A stretch of DNA of 64,000 nucleotides from Silurus meridionalis (lineage: Eukaryota; Chordata; Actinopteri; Siluriformes; Siluridae), in NCBI RefSeq assembly GCF_014805685.1, contig NC_060896.1, forward strand, positions 14,202,389 to 14,266,388. Reading direction: 5' to 3'. The position numbers and the translations under genes are program-made. Positions 1 through 12,900 of the stretch are shown piece by piece. Within the stretch, counting starts at the first letter, position 1, and each line of letters starts with the position of its first letter. A model generated the notes under the pieces. That model did no database searches. It had not been told where the DNA came from and worked only from the letters and a program-made list of their open reading frames with translations.

Positions 1-1537
1 CAAACTGCAGTTTAACTTTGATCTACTGGACATTGGCAATGTTTTTATTGGCTCCAAGCACAGCTATGAGGTATGAATAACTACACTATTGTCCTTATTA
101 AAGTCATCACTAGCAATAGACAGATGCCCCTAAGTTGATTTTACTTTTTAATTAAAGTGAAGCCATGTAAATCTTTAGAACAGTAAAAAAAAAAGATCAT
201 CAATGTAGGAAACCACATATTGCTGCTATTTAGGAAAAAACATATATTTTGAAAGTTTATTTATGTTTGAAAATGGCACAAGTATATAAAATGTTTCAAC
301 CAAATTTTTGTTAAAATTAACTAAGCAATAACTATTAGACATTCAGGGGGTTAGCAAACATCATGATGGATAGCAGGCATTCTGCTTGGCTCACTGTGCT
401 TTTTCAACCAACACTATTAGCAACAGATTGTAATTCTGTGCTCTGCTTTTACCTTTACCCAAGGTGCTTGTGGGCAATAAGGGACTTATCGATGCTCCGT
501 ATAGACTCATGCCTCCAACTACAGCTATGGGTTTGTGCTTTTCCTTCATTCCTCCTGAGGGCGTTGTGCCCCCTGGGGCCTGCCATGCTCTGGAGGTCCA
601 CTTCTCCTCTGACAAACTGGGCACCTTTTCAGAGGAATTTTATTTCACTGTTTTGGGGAATCCCCAGCCTCTCATCCTCACATTCAGGTAGATGTCTTAT
701 TGTTTGTCTAATTTTTTTCCATTGTTCTGCTGGTTTTGGACATGCCATACCACATACTATTTTAAACACTTGCTTGCACTGTAATGTATGTTTTAGCCTT
801 TTGTTAAGATGATAAAAGAAATGCACAATAGTTTCACCGCTATTTGGTGAAAGGTCTATAGTTCACTTGTCACTTTTGCCACTTTTTTCAGATTAAGATT
901 GATTACTGTTGAAAATGCTGAAAGTAGAAATTATAAGAGCACCACTCTTCACTGTCATCTTACAAATGGATCAATTTATTTTGTTCTTTCTGTCATAATC
1001 TATCTTTCTCTCAGTTTTTATATTGCCTGTTGGTTATTAGATTATAATCAAATAATGAATGAATGCATTAAATTCCTCATGTTTTTCTTTACTGGATTCG
1101 GTTTAAAAGCTCTTTGCTATCTGTTGCAGGGGGTGTGTAATGGGTCCAACATTTCATTTTGATATTCCTGAGCTCAACTTTGGAGAGGTGTCCTTCGGTA
1201 AATGAACTTTGTATTCAAAATATCCATAAATCACCTGCTTACCAAAAACTTGAGGACCACTTCCTGTTTATTATCGTTGCTTTTTGCATTGACCCCAAAA
1301 GGTTTTCGTCACACATTGACCTGCTTACTTACCAATACCTCATTGGTACCAATGAGCTTTCACCTGCGAATCCCCGGAGATGGAATGAGGAGGGACAGTG
1401 TGACCAGTACAGAACAGGTAACAGAGCTGGACAGGAATGACTGGAAGCTTGGAGACAGTGCATCTGAGAGGTCCCGAGAATTCAGAGTGACACCCAGTTC
1501 AGGCACCGTCCGGGCTCAGAGCCAAATGCACATCGAG
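1..1537 (+). CDS. hydin: HYDIN exons 1-4 of the window
   Basis: Exons: 1-70 (cut by the window edge; codons start at base 2, ends phase 0 at GAG|gtatga), 464-687, 1130-1197, 1302-1537. They encode KLQFNFDLLDIGNVFIG, then a full ASH-like module (VLVGNKGLIDAP ... FYFTVLGNPQPLILTF), the short link GCVMGPTFHFDIPELNFGEVSFG (split here by exon borders) and LTNTSLVPMSFHLRIPGDG. All are close to human HYDIN at roughly residues 750-950 by memory. Phases chain correctly (0, 2, 1, 0). Confidence 0.93.
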
Positions 1538-4500
1538 GTAGGACATGTTGCTTTATAGATCCTCTTTTGACCCTTCAGTGCATGCTCCCACTGCATATTT
1601 GACACAAATTAGAATTTATTTCACTATGCAAAGGTTAGCTTGAATCTCCTCAGCTAGACTGTCTTGTCTGGCCTTTTTAACAATATACTGTCCTAAGAGA
1701 TAAAAAACCTAATTTTTATTTATTTTTTTTTTATCTTTTGCCTTCAAGATTGAAGAAGCAGGTCTCAAAATGTAAATTTTATTAACGAAAGAACAACCCT
1801 CTAATCCCTAATCATCTTAAGACAGCGGCAAAATATCTAAAGGTTTGCCGTTTAAAACAAAAAGTGAATGAACAGACAAAAAAGCAGAATCTCAAATAGC
1901 TCTCTTACCTCTCGCCCCATCACCTTCATCCCCAGCTTCTTTTACTATGTGTACCTGTCAGCCAGTGGTCCTTTTCCATCAGCAGTAGCTGTCATATACT
2001 TTGAAAGGACTAATCTGCTGGCTTTGTCTGGGTGTCTGTGGACTGTTCTTAGATTGGGATGTCTTCTGTCAGTATGCAGAATGTCCTTGTCTTATTCTTT
2101 AATTGTTCTGTCAACTGTGTGAACTGTGTAAATGAAGCCTGGTGGTTCAGAAAGGTCTGTTTAAGGGGTTAGCAGCTAGGCCTTGCGTCCTTGGGTGAGA
2201 AAATGGCATATGGGTCTAAGTGCACCATGTATGAGGTAACATGCAAAATATCTGCATGCTCTTATACATTTGATTTAAAATTGCTACCTATGAGAAGTCT
2301 AGGAATATATGTGGTGATATGGGAGATTCTTAATTATATTCCTCGTTATTTATTCATTCATGTTTTTTGGCCAAAAAACAGGTGTAAATCATAACCCCAA
2401 TTCCAAAAAAGTTTAGAATTTTTTTTTACTGCAAATAAAAAACAAAATGCAATGATTTGCAAATCTTATAAACCCAGTTATTATTCACAATAGAACATAG
2501 AAAACATATCAAATGTAAAAATCAGGAAAATGATTTTAATTTGCTGTAACATGTCTCAAAAAAGTTGGAAAAGGTTAAACAAAAGGCTGAAAAAGTAAGC
2601 ATTATTAAAAAGAAACAGCGGGAGAACAACTAATTAGGTTACTTGGCAGCAGATCAGTAATATGATTAGGCATAAAAAGAGTATCTTGGAGAGTCAAAGT
2701 CTCTCAGAATTAAAGATGGAAAGAGGTATGCCAATCTGTGAAATCTGCATGTATCAGACACAAATGGGACTGCAATCCTCTTCCAAAATATTATCAGCTG
2801 GTCTCCTCAGTTCCCAGATGTACTGTATATTGACTGTTTTTTTTTTGTTTTTGTTTTTTTAAGAAAAGAGGATTCTACATAGTGTTGAGCATGGCTCTTT
2901 CCCAAAATATTTTTGACATGTAGAAGTTAAATTTAAAATTATGTTATTTTTTTCCTTATAATACTTTTGTTTAAATATTCATGATATTTTACTTATCCTC
3001 ACAATCATTAGGTCATTAATTCTTAGGACATTATTCTTATGACAATTTTTTAATGCAAAATGTAAGAAATGTCCCTGCTATTAAGGGAAAGTACTTTAAA
3101 AATGCTTGTTGATTGGGCTGCTAATGTCACACACATCTGGCAACATTGATCACGAAACTTGTTCTACACATACTATACATCAATTTTCTATTATAACAAA
3201 ATCTAGCAAAGTTAGTTAATAAACTATATGCTTAACTTTATTCTAGGATTAAAATTTACCTCTTAATGTCAGCTGCCCTAGACTAGGAGATGCTAACTAA
3301 AGAAGTGACCAGTGTATTTCTGTGGTTTACTTCTAGTGTGGTTAGTGGTAGAATGACTGCAGAAAAGAACAGCTGTATTTAAAAACATTTCTGGATTTTT
3401 GGCTAGTTCCAATCATTTTAAACATGACATTCAAACAAATTCAGTATCCGTGATACTGCTTACTGATGTTTTTTCCCCATTGGGTACATCTGGAGGTGAG
3501 TAGTGTGATAAAGAGTAACATAATATGTACTGTAAATATAACTATGACTGTGTGTGTTGCAGGTGACCTTGTGTTCCAATACAGTGCAGCAATACAGTCT
3601 GGCATTGGTGGTGGATGTGGATGGAGTTGGGGAAGAGGTGTTAGCTCTCCCAATTAAGGCTAAGTATGACATTTATGTGTACACATGCTAATCTATTTAT
3701 TTTTTTCAAAATGTATGTATATAAAGGTTATTTATTTGATGACAACTCTCTTTACAGCTGTGTTGTTCCTGAAGTGCACCTGGAGAGTTCTATGCTTCAG
3801 TTCCACGACTGCTTCATAGGTTATCCATATGAGCAGCCAATCAGGCTGATTAATGACACAAACCTTCCTGCCTGCTATGGCCTCCTATCCCAGGTAAAAT
3901 GACTAGAATCCATTATCTTGTGAAAAGTATAGGAAATCATATAAACATAACCAAGAGAAGGATTGACTCTCTTTTTATCAAAGCACCGCACAATTAAAGA
4001 GGCTGAATTGTATATTTCTGCTTATATAATATGTCTCTCTGACCAGCATGTGAACAAACACTGTGTCTGTGTATATGCAGGAGTATGAGGATAATCCACC
4101 TCTACTGTACTCTACTACTCATCCACGAGGAGTGATCCAGCCATACAGTACTGAGCAGATTCCTCTGGTTCTCCAGGCTAAAACCGTGGGCAAATTGCAG
4201 CTCACTGCTATCATTGCAATTTTAGGCCAAAAGGATTTGATGGTGAGCATGCATGTATATGTGTGATTACAAGTATGGGACAAAGATACAGGCAAAGTGA
4301 CTTGATCAGTGTCTGGTTTCATGCTCACTGTATTTTACTCTTTCAGTAATCATATTGAATCAGCTGTAATTTTTTTTACTATGACCTCTTGCTCCTCCTG
4401 TTCTTCTCTGTCTCTCATAGAAGTTGCTTTTGTGCTGCATTGGCAAGGGTCCAGCTGTTTCCCTCTCTGCCACTGAGCTACACTTTGGCAACATCCCAGT

Positions 4501-7500
4501 GCTCACTGATATCCCAAGGACGTTGCAGTTGTTCAACCAGTCCCCCATCCCTGCCCGGTTCTTCGCACAAATGGTAGGTTTAGCACAATTTAAATCATAG
4601 TCAAAGTGTAACAAGAAGTTACAGGTATTCTTTCTTTTTATACTAGTCTGTTTTCTTTCTTTCGCCCACAGCTAGTTAAAATTTACTCTTAATCATTTCT
4701 TAGATTAATCGAGCATACAATCATTTGGGTGATTGGCTAAGTGATTTGTTGGCTTTGTAGTTAATTGGCTCTCACCAACTGCACATTGATTGTTGCTCTT
4801 TTCTTTTAGATTGAACAGTTGTTTCAGGCCATGCTATCATATCCTTATTATAGGTTCCCCTACAAAAATGTTATTGATTTTGGGGGTTTAATCACCAAAC
4901 AACAGGTCTACATAAACCATGGGATAAAGTCCAACCAACTTGTATATTTCCTTATCACTGTGTCTATTTTTTTATATAAAGGGTAGTTCATGTAAACTTG
5001 CTGGCGACATTAATATGAACACCTATATCTGTGCTTATTGGAATTGTGTCCGCTGTACAATGCAAAAAAGTAAGCAGTTACTGGACAAGAGCTTCAGTAA
5101 TTGTTCAGAGCAGAGAATGAGATATTCGTCCCTGAGATCAGATTTTCCCCGTTTTAGAAGATTTGCAAGCATGTGCATACAGGCAACCTCACATGTCCTT
5201 GGTTGTAGACTTTTTGTCATTTTGAAAGTTACCCCAGCTCCCCCATCTCAGGGCTCATGACATGTAAAGCAGGAGAATCAAGAATTGTTCAGCAAGAATC
5301 ACAATGTATTTTTTATTTTTGGAATATCAGAATCATGTGCTTATAGTGATCCTTTATACTGCTGCAATGTAAGTGTTAGGAGATTCATTTCCATTTCAAA
5401 CCTCTCCAGTGGGATGAGTTTCAAAGCAATCAGTGGTGTTAAACCTTGCTAATGCATGCATTATTGAAATATCAACCCTCTTGCTGTTCGCTTGGATTCT
5501 TTTATCAAGGGAACATCATCGCATTTTTGATTCAGTCCCCTATTGACCACCTTTCTCTCTTCTTTCTTTTTCTCTCTAATCTCGCTCTTGTTCTCTTTCT
5601 CTCTCTGTCTCTCTGACTGATAGTAGTCAGGGATAGTAGTCATAGTGATCTATGACTCCCTGATGACTCCTCTGTATTCTCACATGGCTGAAATGATTTG
5701 TCTCCTCTGCTGAGTGCCATATTCATTGCAGAGAATAGTGTGCATGCCATTTTTCCCTGCTCCAAGGGCACTCTCTGTAGCTGTTTGTATCACTGGCTGT
5801 GTTGCACTACAGGCTCCATTCCTTTTTGTTCTGAGTACTAAGGAGTTGACAACAGGCTTGAGGCTGTAAAACTAGACTCAGTGACTTGCAAGAACATTTA
5901 TTACTTTGCCCACAGTTTGATTCACACTGTTGCCCAGGGTGAAGGCTCTGGTTCTGAGTTTCAATGCCCTCCAGACTGTAAATTGGTGCCTTTAAAGCAG
6001 TTTGTAAAATTCTGGCTTAAGCACAGCAACTTTAGTTGCTGCTGGATTTTGCATTTTTACATGATACATTTTCTGACAGTTTTGCTATGTATCTGCCAAT
6101 CTTCAACTTTACGCCATTTTGTTATTATTGTGAGCAAAACAGGAAATATTACCTTTTTAGTCAACCAGTGCAGTGATACTCTCTAACTGTTTATTGCATT
6201 TACGCTTAAGCTACGCTTAAGAGTCCTGCCACATTATGACAAATCTTTAGGAATGTACACTATGATGACAATTAACCCATTAAAAAAAAAGCTTACACAA
6301 CTAGAAACTTCATTCAACAAAGTCAAATCATTTACCTGTTAAATTGAATTGTGAAATGAAAATCAATTCATGTGGTTATTAACATTGCATAATCAATAAG
6401 ATCTAAATCAAAAGTTTGCTTCTGCATTTATACAGTATGTATTACACTGGGAAGGAGTTTGTAACCAAAAAAAGTTTGTCATTAAATATTTAATTAAGAT
6501 TGTGTACTTCCACATCACAGCATGCGCTTGAGATAAGTAGAAGCTCTGTCACTGGATTTGGTCTGGCTAGCTTTCTATTTCACAATAGTTGAATGAAACA
6601 AGCGATGTAGGTGGGATGTGATGAATACAAGTATCTGCATGAGCCATGCACAAAAAGATAAATAATACACTATTAATCAGCATAACACCCACAAAGCCCT
6701 TCTCTCTTACTTTGAAATTCCCAATTAAAACCTTATCCAAGAGATGTCACTCAGCATTGCACATTATGGGAATTGATTTTAATCTGCCTTTCAGATAGAT
6801 AAAACTGCTTTGGAGGATGAAGATGGAGGGTGCTGTGTGTTGATGCTTAGTAAAAATAAAAAAAAAGATGTGAAAATCAGCAGGGATCAAAATCAAAAAT
6901 AAACATGAAGCATCTGGCCTGTTAAGTTATGTTCTGTCAAAATCCTTTACTCTAGCTGGGGTCCCAAAACTGGTATAACAGAAGCAGAACACTGATTGCC
7001 TGCGCCTGTTCTTAATCTGATAGATTAGCCCTCTGTCTACAACTTGATAGATTAACTGTCTGTCTACAAAATTTTCTCTTCCTTCTCATGCTGTCCTCTT
7101 TTGCTCCTTGCATCCATTCTCCTAAGAGCTTCCTTAGATTAATGGACTCTGTCAAGAGAACACACACATACACATGTATGAACAGCCATTTGAAACATGC
7201 CAATATTATTTGTAATTTTTTTCACTAAAACAAATACAAATAGGTGGGTGGTGATGGAAACATAAAACTAAAAAAGTCTATTTGCAGTATTTTTATTATT
7301 TACACATTTAGTGTCATCGTCCATTCAATAGTCATAAATTTGTGCAATAATCCATTAGATCTATAAAAGTATGTTGTCTAACTTGGAACAACCCCACAAA
7401 TGCCTGCCAAAGTCATCATTTGAAGTGCCCTACATAGGCTTTAGCGCTTCAAAATTAAGCCAGAGCTATGCATACAAGTAAATGAAGCATAAAATTAAAT

Positions 7501-8934
7501 TCTGTCACTTTAACACACTTTTGTTTCATATCAGGCTAAGAGTAACTCTCTGTGGCGGGTGGAGCCAGCAGAAGGGGAGATCCCGCCAGAGGGGCAACTA
7601 CAACTGACATTAGTGGCCCATCTAGATGATACTCTGCCCTTTCAGGACAAATTGCAGCTGGTCATCCGTGACAGCCAAACCCACACAATACCCTTGTGGG
7701 CCACAGGGAAGGGCACCACCATCGTCACTGACCGGCCCTTTGCTCCCCATTTGGACCTTGGAACCCACTTTAGGTATGGTGTTAAATGCAATATATATTT
7801 GTATTTTTGTAAGTTGACATCTCTCTGTGTTTATGTTCTGTCATGTTATTTTTTAGCTATAATTTTATAGTATTTATTTACTTTAATTCTTATATAAATC
7901 TAAAAATTTAACTGGAATTAAAACCTTTTTGTTTCTACTCTACAGCTCAGGTCCATGTCAGTATCACTTTAGGATAATTAATAAAGGTCAACGGTTACAC
8001 AAGCTTCTCTGGACCACTGAAGGCTTTCCCCACTTCCGCCACAGAGGCACACTAATCACAAAACACAAAACACTCACTATCTCTAGGGAAGACAAATTCA
8101 AGAGTCCAGTGGCACCTTCGACTTTGGTTGAACCTGTTTTCTCTCTGACACCCGTATGGTTGGAGCTTGGTCCAGGTCAGTCAGCTGACATGCTGCTGGA
8201 GGCTTCTAGTGATACACCAAAGGTAAACATTTATTTTACTTGGCTGAATTGTACAGGTAAAGCCTAATATTATAATCGATGAACTATGCTCTAGTTATTA
8301 AATGTAAATATTAATACATTTTCATATGTAAACATACTGCATAAAGATATAGTTTACATGGGTTGGAGTGGAGGCACATGGGTGGCCTGCTATGGTGCAA
8401 TGACCTAAACTATATTAAACCCCTTTGGGATAAATTGGAATGTTCACATCCACACAACAAAGTCTAGTGGACTATCTTCCCATAAGATTGGGGTTTATTA
8501 TAACAGCAACGGGAACTAAATGTGGGTATTGGATGTTAAAAAACACATAAATATTATGGTCATCTGTCCACAATGTTTGACAATATATCTCCAAAGCAAA
8601 TAACATTTATTGCATTTCCTGATACATAGAATACGCACTAAAATAATGTTAGAAATGCACCAAGCTGCACCAAGCAATGTATTGCCTGCTTTCTCAGGCA
8701 CTTTTGCCTGGAGCCTCTACTGATTGAATAGGCAGTGACAAAGGAGGGTGGGTGAAGCGCAGAGATAAACCCATTCCGCTTACGGCATATATCAGTATGC
8801 TGAGGCTCAGTCCTGACAGAGCATGGCCGTATTTCAGATCAGTACTGCCAGGCTTGTCTAAGAATATGAATAAGGTGAATATGAATAAGGGGCACATCTC
8901 ACAGCTTAGGCTTTGAATATGTGAAGTTTAAAAG

Positions 8935-9001
<67 letters not shown>

Positions 9002-9872
9002 GTGGTAAGAGAAAGGCTGGTATGCCATGCCTTCCTGGAGAATCAGAATCTGAAGGAGCATATCATGACGGCAGATATCACATGTCAATTCATTGCCCCG
9101 GTCTTGAATATCTCCCCTCAGCAGATCAACTTCTATGTAGAAAAGGTTTGTGTGTCTTAAGATTATGTGTCTTACTGGCTGAAACCTGTGTGCTCATAAA
9201 GAACTTTTTGCTGTAACACTCTATAATTAGATGCTCTTCATTATACGGCCATTCTGTCATACAAATAAGGCCACATTTGGCACTAGGCAGAACTCGGTAT
9301 TGTGTTAGAGCATCATCTATGTCGTATGTCATGTTTGGAATCCAGTTGCAGTAAAGCTTTTTTATTTATTTATTTTGTTTATTCTTATTATACTGTGAGG
9401 GCATCAGTCTCTTCCACATGCTTGCATTATGGCAATTACCTCTTCCTCTGCAATGGATTGTTTGTTGTTTTGCTTAGTCTGTAGAGAAGATAATAGACAT
9501 GAAAGTGCCGCAGTCAATTTTTTTATCGATCAATAAATCAATATTAAGGTCAGTTCACTGTGGAGAAATTACTTTAAAGTAGAATTACAGTTTAATACAT
9601 TAAACATAAATGGCTGCCTCAGACACTGACACTGGGGACTGTGCGTTTTCTTTGCACACAACTAAACAATTTTTTATTTAATAAAATATAACTTGGTGTA
9701 AATTGTTAGGTGTTTAGTATGCTATAGTGTAGAAAACAGGCTGATCATACGGCATACAGTATGACTACTGCTCCTGTAGTTGAAAACAGCTAAAGAATAC
9801 TCACTGTAAGCTCAGGAGGAATCATCATTATAATGAAACAGATTTTCTGTCTGCTATATATTGCTTTTATTA

Positions 9873-9930
<58 letters not shown>

Positions 9931-12900
9931 ACACTAACTGTGAGCTTCAGCTTTAGTGGTTTTCATAGATCTTCATGATATTCTGACAACCGCTTTCAAG
10001 TTCCATTGCCAGGCAGCATTTTCAGAACTTAAAATGCTAAGTTGGTTTGAGAGCATTCTTTTATCTGGTTCAGTCCCATATGTCTATGTGTTGACAGCTC
10101 ATGCTAGATTTACAGACAGTTCCCACACAAGGGCCTGAAAGACTTAAGCAATTAATGAGAAGGAGAGGTGGAAGAGATGGCAGAAGAGCTCACATACTGA
10201 ATTAGATGAAAAAAGAAAAAGGAGTGAGCAGGAAATTTTGGTTTCTACAAATTGGCACTGATCTTACAGAACTAGTAGCAGTCTAGAAAATATTATTACT
10301 GTGGGCAGTCTTTCATGAGTAACAAATGATTAGATTCTGTGTACTTAGGGGAAAATCACTGGGGAAATGCTAGTTGTCATTAATTATATGTAAATATTTC
10401 ATGTGATTATGTATAGTCAAGTTAGATTATGTTCTGTTGTATCTTGTCTCTGTATTGCATGTGTAGAAGTTTTATTTTATTTTATTTTATCAAAATATAT
10501 ACTGTATATAAGTATAATTTTATGCCATTTTATAATATGATGTTAGATACATTTAAAACAATTATTACAATAGGTAGTATTTATCATATTTTGCAGAAGT
10601 ATAGCTTATAGTAATGGTAAAAGATAAACAGATTAAAACAGACTTCCTAATTTATATATTCTAAGTGATTACTGCTACTGAGGAAGTGGCTCATTATATT
10701 TGTTTCATGGTTGTGGTCCACATTGTTTTTGTGTGTTTTCTTAGAGTTTTATGGATTTGTTCTATACTTTCCAGGTTCCATGCATGTCCCTCGTGCCCCT
10801 GTATGAGAGGCTCTGTCTGAAGAATGTCTCTAAATTGCCGCTCTCTCTGGAGCTCACCCTGCCTGAGCCTTTTGGACTCTCTGACTGTACCAGTGATGAC
10901 TCATTCACTTCGTCAAAGGTACATCTATTCAAAAAGTGTTTTTGGCAGGGATGCCAACTTTCAGGAAGGGTTTGGCAGAAGATTAGTGAGTGAAAGGGGT
11001 GGGATATTATTAGAAAAGAATAGCATTGCATGCACTTGTATTGAGCACCCAAAATGTAAATGAGGCACATGAATATCAGGGTTAAAAAGCTTACTTAGTT
11101 TATTGAGTTATTACCTAGCTTTGATATATACATTTCATTTTACTAGAAAATTGTAAATATTTAAACATAATTACATTCACCACTAAACATCACAAAATTA
11201 TGAAGCTGGTGCATTATAATCCTTGGCTATTATGTGATCTTGCAAACTTTTATCTAGATTTCTTTTACAGAACTCACAATTACAATTGTAACCAAGTGCA
11301 TTATACAATATACATACTATTTATTATACAAATATCCATTTTAGTATACTACAGTACATACAAATGCACACTGTTATTTTAAAATTCTAGCTCCACTAGC
11401 TCCACTAGTTTTTGGAGTGTGGCTGTGGGGAATTGTGCCCATGCTCTGCAACAAGAGTATTAGTGAGGTCAAAGACTAATGTCAGGGAAGGAGACCTGGT
11501 GCACAGTCAGCATGCCAATTCATCAAAAAGTGATCAGTGGTGTGAGGTCAGGGCTCTGACCTCAGGCCACTCAACTTCTTGCACACCAACTTTGGTAAAC
11601 CATGCACGGGTGTGTTCTTATGGTTAAAAAGATTTGGGCTCCAATTTAGATTATCGATCAAGATAACTCTAATAGTATAGTATAGTATAGTATAGTATAG
11701 TATAGTATAGTATAGTATAGCATTGTATAATATATTATAGTATAGTCCATGTATTAATTATATTTAATTGTATAGATATTTATATGAATTAACTATACTT
11801 AATGTTGCAGAATGTGTGAACATGTTATACAGGAAGTGTGAAGTGTGAAGTCTCATTCCAAAACAATAGGAGTTGTCCACCCTTTTAATTAGGCAGTAAG
11901 ATAAAATTCTAAGGGCATACTGAAAGAACCTGCTTTTTGATAGAACACAACAGCAAAGTAATAGCTTAAATGAAATTATTGTACATGATCTTAACCTATC
12001 AGTTTTTAGGCATATTTTTCATGTGTAATTGCATTCTATGAGTAATAAATATTCTTTAAGCATCAATGTAGGCATTAATTAATCTCACTGTCAATCTTGT
12101 GTCTTCTGTGTTTGTGTACAAAGAGTCTGGTGATGGGTAATGATGCTGAAGCAGATCTGTGGGTGCGCTTTGACCCTTCGTACAATCTGGATTTAGTAAG
12201 CTACGTGGCTGAGGAAGTGCTGGAGGTGAGCTACAGTGAGCATCCTCAACGGGACACTGTGACTCTACGAGGAGAGGTACACTTTCCCAACCTGCACCTT
12301 TCTAGCCAAGAGTTGGACTTTGGCTGTGTCCCCAATGGCAGAGAGGTCCAAGAGAGGTTTATTATGACCAACCCCAGTCCATTCCCCGTCTACTACAAAT
12401 GGGAATTAGCAAAGGACCAACAACAGATTTATAGTATCTGGTAAGAGACATCTTTTATTGTAATGAAATTATGGTGCAGTAAAATTTAGGAAAAAACTCA
12501 AATTAGCAGTAAGCCAAAATGTTCATAATATTGAATTTTCCTGGACGAGAAAACCCTGTTCATTTTCATAAAGATTGAAATCTATTAGAGTTTGCATTAT
12601 GCAAGACAGCATTATGTAAATTAGACTGTGTTCACTGGTCTATGAAAGTTAGCCACATTAGCATTGGTCTGACCTTATGCTCATGTGTGTCCTTAAGATT
12701 ATACTTAATCATTTGTACTGTTTGGCATTAACCATCCTCCCTAGCAAACACAGTCACCAGAAAAGAAGCTAGCTGCTACTCCATCCATAAAATCTACAAG
12801 TTTTATTGTATTATTCATGGTTTTAGAGCTTGTATTATAGTCTTTATCTACTGTCTTGTGAAATGTATCCCAGTTGCTATGTCCCTTATATAAGGATTCT

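Noticed and set aside
363..826. Open frames overlapping HYDIN exon 2 on both strands
   Set aside because: Out of frame or antisense to a well conserved exon, with no homology of their own.
5621..5675. Imperfect inverted repeat in intron 8 considered as an RNA hairpin gene
   Set aside because: Arms are short and broken, with no miRNA-like geometry or flanking support.
8906..9216. Long open frames through the (TG)n tract at HYDIN exon 11
   Set aside because: Cys-Val or Thr-His repeats are artefacts of the dinucleotide run; only the frame starting at 9002 matches HYDIN.
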